From Deltaproteobacteria bacterium (GTDB lineage Bacteria; Myxococcota; Polyangia; Haliangiales; Haliangiaceae), in contig JAGSPR010000241.1 in assembly GCA_018262455.1 (NCBI GenBank), positions 1 through 10,070 of the forward strand: a stretch of 10,070 bases of DNA, written 5' to 3'. Below, in pieces: positions 6,626 to 10,070 of the stretch; within the stretch, counting starts at the first letter, position 1, and each line of letters begins with the position of its first letter. The position numbers were made by a program, and so were the translations under genes. Below the pieces are notes generated by a model that saw only the letters and a list, made by a program, of their open reading frames with translations, did no database searches and had not been told where the DNA came from.

Positions 6626-6696
6626 CCGGGCATGATCCTAACAGAAATCCGCGCTGGCGACCTGGCGTGCCCCGCTCGCTGACCCTCGCTTGTCGA

Positions 6697-7224
6697 TCAC
6701 TCGGTTCGGTCGTCCGTGCATTCGAGCTTGTCGTCCGAAGCCCGCTTGCACAGCAGCACGTCGAGGATCCGGTAGCCTCCGCGCGCAAACCGGTACGATT
6801 GCAGGAGCAGCCTGCCGCCGTGTAGGTTCCAGTAGCCTCGGACATCGCGCATGTTGTCATCGCCTTTCGAGGCGAGGGGCTCGAGCGCGGTCCCGGAGAA
6901 GGTCCCGGCGTAGCGCGAGCAGTCCTGCGAGCCGGCGCGGGGGGCAACGAACACGTTCCAGAAGCAGTTCCCGTCCTCGGTGCACATCGCGCGATCGACG
7001 ACGATGCTCTCGGGCCGACCGTCGCCATCAAGATCGCGATCGGCTCGATCGGGACGAGGTGAGCTGCCCATCACGCCATCTCGCCCCGGCTCGGCGCATG
7101 CACCGACCTGGACCGATGGCGTTGGCAGGACACGTGGGGACGACACGTGCTTGCCCGGATGGCATGCCACGCCCGCACATGGCACGACGGCCACCACCAG
7201 CAAGGGGATCCAGCGGGAAGCCAT
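6697..7224 (-). CDS. Exported Cys-rich protein with DxDxDG loop, probable lipoprotein
   Basis: A 175-residue protein of unrecognised family. The N-terminus (MASRWIPLLVVAVV) is an export signal; GVAC at 18-21 could serve as a lipobox, though Gly at -3 is poor, so a secreted form is also possible. A Pro/Ser linker follows. Residues 64-72 (DLDGDGRPE) form a DxDxDGxxE calcium-loop motif like those in FG-GAP/VCBS and EF-hand proteins, followed by the short strand SIVVD. Eight cysteines (16, 21, 43, 81, 87, 102, 159, 169) point to an oxidising compartment. The rest looks like a small beta-rich domain with an acidic end. The ATG start at 7224 has a weak GGAT site 8 nt upstream. It lies 71 nt ahead of the cyclase gene on the same strand and may be cotranscribed with it, but the gap leaves room for a separate promoter. 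Confidence 0.75.
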   Translation of the reverse strand: MASRWIPLLVVAVVPCAGVACHPGKHVSSPRVLPTPSVQVGACAEPGRDGVMGSSPRPDRADRDLDGDGRPESIVVDRAMCTEDGNCFWNVFVAPRAGSQDCSRYAGTFSGTALEPLASKGDDNMRDVRGYWNLHGGRLLLQSYRFARGGYRILDVLLCKRASDDKLECTDDRTE

Positions 7225-7330
7225 GATTCAGGATCCGCCAACAACGTACACGATCGGGCCTCGGCGCGCGCCCCGAGAAAGACCGAAATATTGTTGTGTT
7301 GGCGCGCAGATGCGGCTACATCCGAGAGCG
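7225..7330. promoter_or_regulatory. Divergent promoter region with inverted repeat CGCCAACA / TGTTGGCG
   Basis: This 106-bp gap separates two genes that read away from each other, so it must carry promoters for both. It contains a perfect 8-bp inverted repeat, CGCCAACA (7236-7243) and TGTTGGCG (7297-7304), with 53 bp between the arms, and an A/T-richer patch at 7277-7300 unusual for this DNA. An imperfect GC dyad around CTCGG...CCGAG (about 7260-7276) lies between. No convincing -35/-10 pair was found by eye. Confidence 0.45.
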
Positions 7331-8710
7331 ATGCGCCGCGCACATCTCCTGCTCGCCGGCCTGGCAACTGTCGCGGGTGCGGCCGTCTTCATGGGCGGCG
7401 GAGGTGGTGGCTCGGACCGAGCGGCCGAGGCACGGATCGTCGGCTTGCCGCTCGGACAGCCGCCCGCCCACGAGATCGCCGCGTTCGCCAACCTGGCGCA
7501 GCAGCCTGCCGTGACGTTGCCCTCCCCGGCCACGCGCACGCCCACGCCCACGCCCACGCCGGCCGTCCCAGCGACGCATGTCGAGCCGACGCTCGATCTC
7601 GACAAGATCACGCGGGATGGCGATCGCTACATCGCGGTCCTCGGCGACGGCCGCACGGCGGTGTTGACGCTCGATCCCGAGCTCCAGCGCCTCGCCGAGC
7701 AGCTGCTCGACCAGTCCCGTGCGCCGCGCGGCGCGATCGTGGCGATGGCCCCCGACGGTCGCATCCTCGCGCTCGCAGGCCGCCGCACCGAAGCCACGAA
7801 GGGCGCGCGCGAGGGCACGTTCGACTGGCGGCTCGCGACCGAGGTCTGGGCTCCTGCCGCTTCGGTGTTCAAGCTCGTCACTGCGAGCGCGCTGGTGACG
7901 GCCGGGGTCGATCCCCAGGACAAGGTCTGCTACCACGGCGGCATCCGCTCGGTGACCGAGCGCAACCTCCGCGACGACAAGCGCGATTCGCGTTGCGAGA
8001 GCCTGGCGTATGGCGTTGCCCACTCCAACAACGCGATCCTCGGCAAGCTCGCGTTCCAGAAGCTCCAGCCGAAGTCGCTCGAGGCCGAGGCGAAGTTGCT
8101 CGGGTGGACGAACCCACTCCCCGGGCTCAAGGGCATCTCCGGCGAGCTCGCGATCCCGCCCGCGCACGATCTCGACTTCGCGAAGGCCGCGGCCGGGTTC
8201 ACGACCGGTGACGGCGGCGGGGCCAAGCTCTCGGTGATCGGCGGCGCGGTCCTCGCGGCAACGTTCGCCGATGACGGCGAACAGCCGACCCCGCGACTGA
8301 TCGCCTCGATCGATGGCGTCGCCCAGCCCGCACCGCCACGCCGCCGCGCGATCGATGCATCGGTCGCGCGTTCGGTCGCGCGGATGATGGTGCAGGCCTG
8401 CGATGACGGCAGCGCCGCCAAGTCGTTCGGCAAGGGCCGACCGCAGCGCGTCGCCGGCAAGACCGGCACGTTGAACGTGACCGAGCCGTTTTTCATGGAG
8501 CACTCGTGGTTCGTCGGCTTCGCGCCCGCCGCCAAGCCGGAGATCATCGTCTCGGTCCTGCTGGGAAATTCGGCGAACTGGCACCTGCGGGGCCACGAAG
8601 CGGCCCGCCGGATGATCGATCGAGCAACCACTGCCAACCGGCGTGAAAAAGATCCCACCGTGATTTCGGTCAAGAGGCTCCACACGAAGACCAGCCGAAA
8701 TCAGTGGTAG
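7331..8710 (+). CDS. Penicillin-binding protein, transpeptidase domain
   Basis: A 459-residue membrane-anchored D,D-transpeptidase of the penicillin-binding fold, expected to cross-link peptidoglycan in the periplasm. One hydrophobic N-terminal segment (residues 5-21) is followed by a Gly run, then a Thr-Pro-rich linker (66-80). TLDPELQRLAEQLL (113-126) and GAIVAMAPDGRILALA (134-149) are the standard entry to the domain. Catalytic motifs: SVFK (Ser178, Lys181), SNN (232-234) and KTGT (377-380). There is no dimerisation or transglycosylase domain, so it is smaller than typical class B PBPs (550-650 residues) and closest to PbpA-type or lone-transpeptidase proteins. Cys200, Cys222 and Cys357 are unusual in this fold. 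The start at 7331 is preferred for a nearby GAG/GAGAG; the in-frame ATG at 7310 (seven more residues) has no ribosome binding site. The stop is 49 nt before the next gene. Role, elongation or division, is not determined. Confidence 0.88.
   Translation: MRRAHLLLAGLATVAGAAVFMGGGGGGSDRAAEARIVGLPLGQPPAHEIAAFANLAQQPAVTLPSPATRTPTPTPTPAVPATHVEPTLDLDKITRDGDRYIAVLGDGRTAVLTLDPELQRLAEQLLDQSRAPRGAIVAMAPDGRILALAGRRTEATKGAREGTFDWRLATEVWAPAASVFKLVTASALVTAGVDPQDKVCYHGGIRSVTERNLRDDKRDSRCESLAYGVAHSNNAILGKLAFQKLQPKSLEAEAKLLGWTNPLPGLKGISGELAIPPAHDLDFAKAAAGFTTGDGGGAKLSVIGGAVLAATFADDGEQPTPRLIASIDGVAQPAPPRRRAIDASVARSVARMMVQACDDGSAAKSFGKGRPQRVAGKTGTLNVTEPFFMEHSWFVGFAPAAKPEIIVSVLLGNSANWHLRGHEAARRMIDRATTANRREKDPTVISVKRLHTKTSRNQW
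7538..7561 (+). repeat. Hexanucleotide repeat ACGCCC x4 in the PBP linker
   Basis: Four tandem units (ACGCCC x3, ACGCCG) encode Thr-Pro pairs at residues 70-77 of the transpeptidase linker. Unit number can change without breaking the frame and would lengthen or shorten the spacer between membrane anchor and catalytic domain. Confidence 0.85.
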
Positions 8711-8721
8711 GATGAAGCGCG

Positions 8722-8745
8722 ACGTTCGCCGTCACGTTCGTCGTT
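8722..8745 (+). repeat. Two near-identical 12-nt direct repeats before the TPR/barrel gene
   Basis: ACGTTCGCCGTC (8722-8733) is followed at once by ACGTTCGTCGTT (8734-8745), 10 of 12 identical, ending just before the GGGGAGG ribosome binding site (8747-8753). The pair lies in the 49-nt leader between the transpeptidase stop and the start at 8760. TAGGAT at 8708-8713 could be a -10 box, but no matching -35 was seen. A regulator or leader-structure role is only a possibility. Confidence 0.5.
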
Positions 8746-8759
8746 TGGGGAGGAACACT

Positions 8760-9950
8760 ATGTCTAGGCTGACTTCGATCGCGGCATCATTTGCCGCCGT
8801 GACTGCTCTTGGTTCGATCGCATCCGCGCAGAGTCAGGCAGAGATCGCTCTGAAGCTCAACGATGAGGGCAAGGAGCTGATGTACGGCCAGAAGTACGCA
8901 GAGGCGAGCAGCAAGTTTCGCGAAGCTGTCGCGCGCGTGCCCGAGCCCAAGTACTTCTTCAACCTCTGCACGTCGCTGTTCCAGGAGGGCAAGTTCGGCG
9001 AGGCCCTCACTGCGTGCAACGCCGTCGCAAACAACAACCCGTCCGCCGAGCTTCGCACCAAGAGCGACAAGCTCACGAACCGCATCAAGGACGAGGCGAA
9101 GACGCAAGGAATCAACGTCGAGCCCGTCGGCGGCGGCGGTGGTCCCGGCGACCCGAACGACTGCGCCAACCATCCCCAGAACCCGGGGTGTAGTGCGGTC
9201 GTCCCGCCGCCAGCGACCTGCCAGACCAACCCGGGCGCCCCCGAGTGTCAGCCCGCCGCTCGTCCGCCGCAGAACCCGCCACCGGCGGTCGGTCGTCCGC
9301 CGGCCCAGGGGCTGTTCACCGCGACGACGCCCGACAACAAGTACACCTGGACGCTGGGGATCGACCTGTTCGGTGGTGGCGGCGCGATCGGGCAGCCGGA
9401 CTTCTACGGCTCCGCGGCCGGGGGCTTCCGGCTCAAGGGCGACTACCTGCTCAATGCCGCGTCTCGGCTCGGCACCCAGGCCTACCTCCAGGTCACCCAC
9501 TTCGGGCAGGGGCAGATGGACTCCACGTTTGCCGATACGCTCGACGTGATCGACGTTGGCATCGCGGCCTACAAGCACCTGTGTCCTCCCGGCACGCAGC
9601 GCCTGTGCCTGACCCCGCTCGCGGGCGTGCAGCTCGCGCTCATGAGCCCTGCGAGCATGGGCGATGGAACCGGCAGCCAGGTCTTCAACTACGCTGCGAT
9701 CGGCGCACGGCTCGAGATCGGCCTGCAGTACGCGTTCGGTCGCCGCTTCGAGCACGTGCTCGGCTTGCAGCTCGGCGCGAACGTCTATTCCGCCGTGTTC
9801 TCCGGCCCGTCCATCGACAACCCCGACTTCAACCCGACCACCGCAGAAGTCGGACTCGACAAGGGCGGCGCGGTTGGATACTTCGGCGTCGGTTACACCT
9901 ACCGGTTCAACACGCCGCTCGGTAGCTCGCCGTTCGTGACGCTCGAGTAG
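8760..9950 (+). CDS. TPR-containing outer-membrane beta-barrel protein with C-x8-C linker
   Basis: A 396-residue exported protein with three parts. Signal peptide 1-23, cleavage predicted after ASA (21-23). Residues 24-115 form a helical TPR-like region (LNDEGKELMYGQKYAEASSK and YFFNLCTSLFQEGKFGEALT are two classic repeat helices). A Gly/Pro/Cys linker (123-183) carries two C-x8-C units, Cys135-Cys144 and Cys154-Cys163. From about 195 to the end alternating strands (YTWTLGIDLFGGGG, GARLEIGLQYAFG, GYFGVGYTYRFN) suggest an outer-membrane barrel, with Cys275 and Cys283 in one loop. The end, FVTLE, lacks the usual terminal Phe; the last barrel strand may be GYTYRFN at 378-384. The start at 8760 is set by GGGGAGG (8747-8753) and by the signal peptide; the upstream in-frame ATG (8712) would spoil it. 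It may link periplasmic protein contacts or peptidoglycan to the outer membrane. A strong terminator follows. The family is not recognised by name. Confidence 0.85.
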   Translation: MSRLTSIAASFAAVTALGSIASAQSQAEIALKLNDEGKELMYGQKYAEASSKFREAVARVPEPKYFFNLCTSLFQEGKFGEALTACNAVANNNPSAELRTKSDKLTNRIKDEAKTQGINVEPVGGGGGPGDPNDCANHPQNPGCSAVVPPPATCQTNPGAPECQPAARPPQNPPPAVGRPPAQGLFTATTPDNKYTWTLGIDLFGGGGAIGQPDFYGSAAGGFRLKGDYLLNAASRLGTQAYLQVTHFGQGQMDSTFADTLDVIDVGIAAYKHLCPPGTQRLCLTPLAGVQLALMSPASMGDGTGSQVFNYAAIGARLEIGLQYAFGRRFEHVLGLQLGANVYSAVFSGPSIDNPDFNPTTAEVGLDKGGAVGYFGVGYTYRFNTPLGSSPFVTLE

Positions 9951-9969
9951 AGGTCGACTCGCGAGGCCC

Positions 9970-9987
9970 GCTGGAGGCTCTTCCAGC
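9970..9987 (+). terminator. Accessory hairpin upstream of the terminator
   Basis: GCTGGA (9970-9975) pairs perfectly with TCCAGC (9982-9987) around a 6-nt loop. It sits 19 nt after the stop codon and 5 nt before the main terminator stem, with no T-run of its own. It could protect the mRNA 3' end or help termination. Confidence 0.45.
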
Positions 9988-9992
9988 ACCTC

Positions 9993-10030
9993 AACCCACG
10001 CGGCCCTCGCCACGTGGGTTTCTTCGTTTT
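9993..10030 (+). terminator. Intrinsic terminator after the TPR/barrel gene
   Basis: AACCCACG (9993-10000) pairs perfectly with CGTGGGTT (10013-10020) around a 12-nt loop, followed by TCTTCGTTTT (10021-10030). The stem and T-rich tail form the only textbook intrinsic terminator in the window. It isolates the TPR/barrel gene from the next gene. Confidence 0.8.
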
Positions 10031-10067
10031 CTCGTCGCGCGAGGTCATGCCACAGAGGAGATCAGGT

Positions 10068-10070
10068 ATG
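10068..10070 (+). CDS. Start of a further + strand gene (only the start codon is visible)
   Basis: An ATG at the last three bases is preceded by GAGGAG (10055-10060) at the ideal 7-nt spacing and stands just after a terminator, so a gene most likely begins here. An in-frame ATG at 10047 is possible but has only a weak site. The product cannot be told. Confidence 0.55.

Noticed and set aside
6635..6640. TAGGAT (- strand) as a -10 box for the cyclase operon
   Set aside because: It overlaps the AGGA ribosome binding site and has no -35 partner at 16-18 nt. It cannot serve both roles, and the ribosome-site reading is simpler.
5444..6682. 412-codon + strand frame across the kinase and FHA-GGDEF genes
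   Set aside because: Spans two well-defined - strand genes and is rich in His/Arg/Asp with no domain; a shadow frame. The same holds for the + strand frames at 4078-5052 and 4839-5948 and the - strand frame at 1405-2220.
7316..8683. 455-codon open frame on the - strand opposite the transpeptidase gene
   Set aside because: Low-complexity Arg/Gly/Ala/Asp-rich translation without a recognisable domain, lying wholly antisense to a gene with intact catalytic motifs. Long antisense frames are expected in DNA with GC-rich third positions.
8787..10013. 408-codon open frame on the - strand opposite the TPR/barrel gene
   Set aside because: Composition is a mirror of the sense gene, it runs through the + strand terminator, and no domain or ribosome binding site supports it.
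1..10070. Mobile element, defence system, CRISPR array or biosynthetic cluster
   Set aside because: No transposase, integrase, terminal repeats, repeat-spacer array, nuclease or assembly-line domain was found; base composition and codon use look even across the window.

Overview
GC-rich (about two-thirds G+C by eye) bacterial chromosome with tightly packed genes. The gene content points to a Gram-negative myxobacterium-like organism (Myxococcota / former Deltaproteobacteria): an Omp85 outer-membrane protein, two lipoproteins, an FHA-GGDEF diguanylate cyclase of a type known from predatory deltaproteobacteria, and a TPR/Cys-Pro-linker/beta-barrel outer-membrane protein. This placement is inferred from protein character, not from a marker gene. 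There is no phage, IS element, tRNA, rRNA or CRISPR array; this is ordinary chromosomal backbone with several unusual proteins.

Layout. Positions 1-3527 read on the + strand: the 3' end of an Omp85/BamA-TamA-type barrel; a 45-residue very basic protein with its own promoter; then a coupled series of a hotdog acyl-CoA thioesterase, a YgfZ-type folate-binding Fe-S protein, and a Cys-rich lipoprotein that looks like a two-lobed aspartyl-protease fold with both catalytic motifs altered. Start and stop codons overlap by 4 nt at both junctions of this series.

Positions 3597-7224 read on the - strand, and the transcripts converge at about 3530-3595. In transcription order: a small EF-loop-bearing exported protein (7224-6697), an FHA-GGDEF diguanylate cyclase (6625-5741), a sensorless soluble histidine kinase (5738-4995), ModB-like permease (4998-4330) and ModC-like ATPase (4337-3597). 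The last four are separated by 2 nt or overlap, so a c-di-GMP enzyme, a kinase and a molybdate-type ABC importer without its binding protein very probably share one transcript.

Positions 7331-9950 read on the + strand from a divergent promoter region: a penicillin-binding transpeptidase without an N-terminal dimerisation domain, and a TPR plus outer-membrane-barrel protein with a duplicated C-x8-C linker. That protein is followed by a clear intrinsic terminator. The ribosome binding site and start codon of one more + strand gene sit at the right edge.

Most noteworthy are the signalling-plus-ModBC operon, the threonine-bearing N-terminal tail of the FHA-GGDEF protein, the apparent pseudo-aspartyl-protease lipoprotein with a hexanucleotide-repeat signal peptide, and a strong excess of the palindrome CGATCG across the window.
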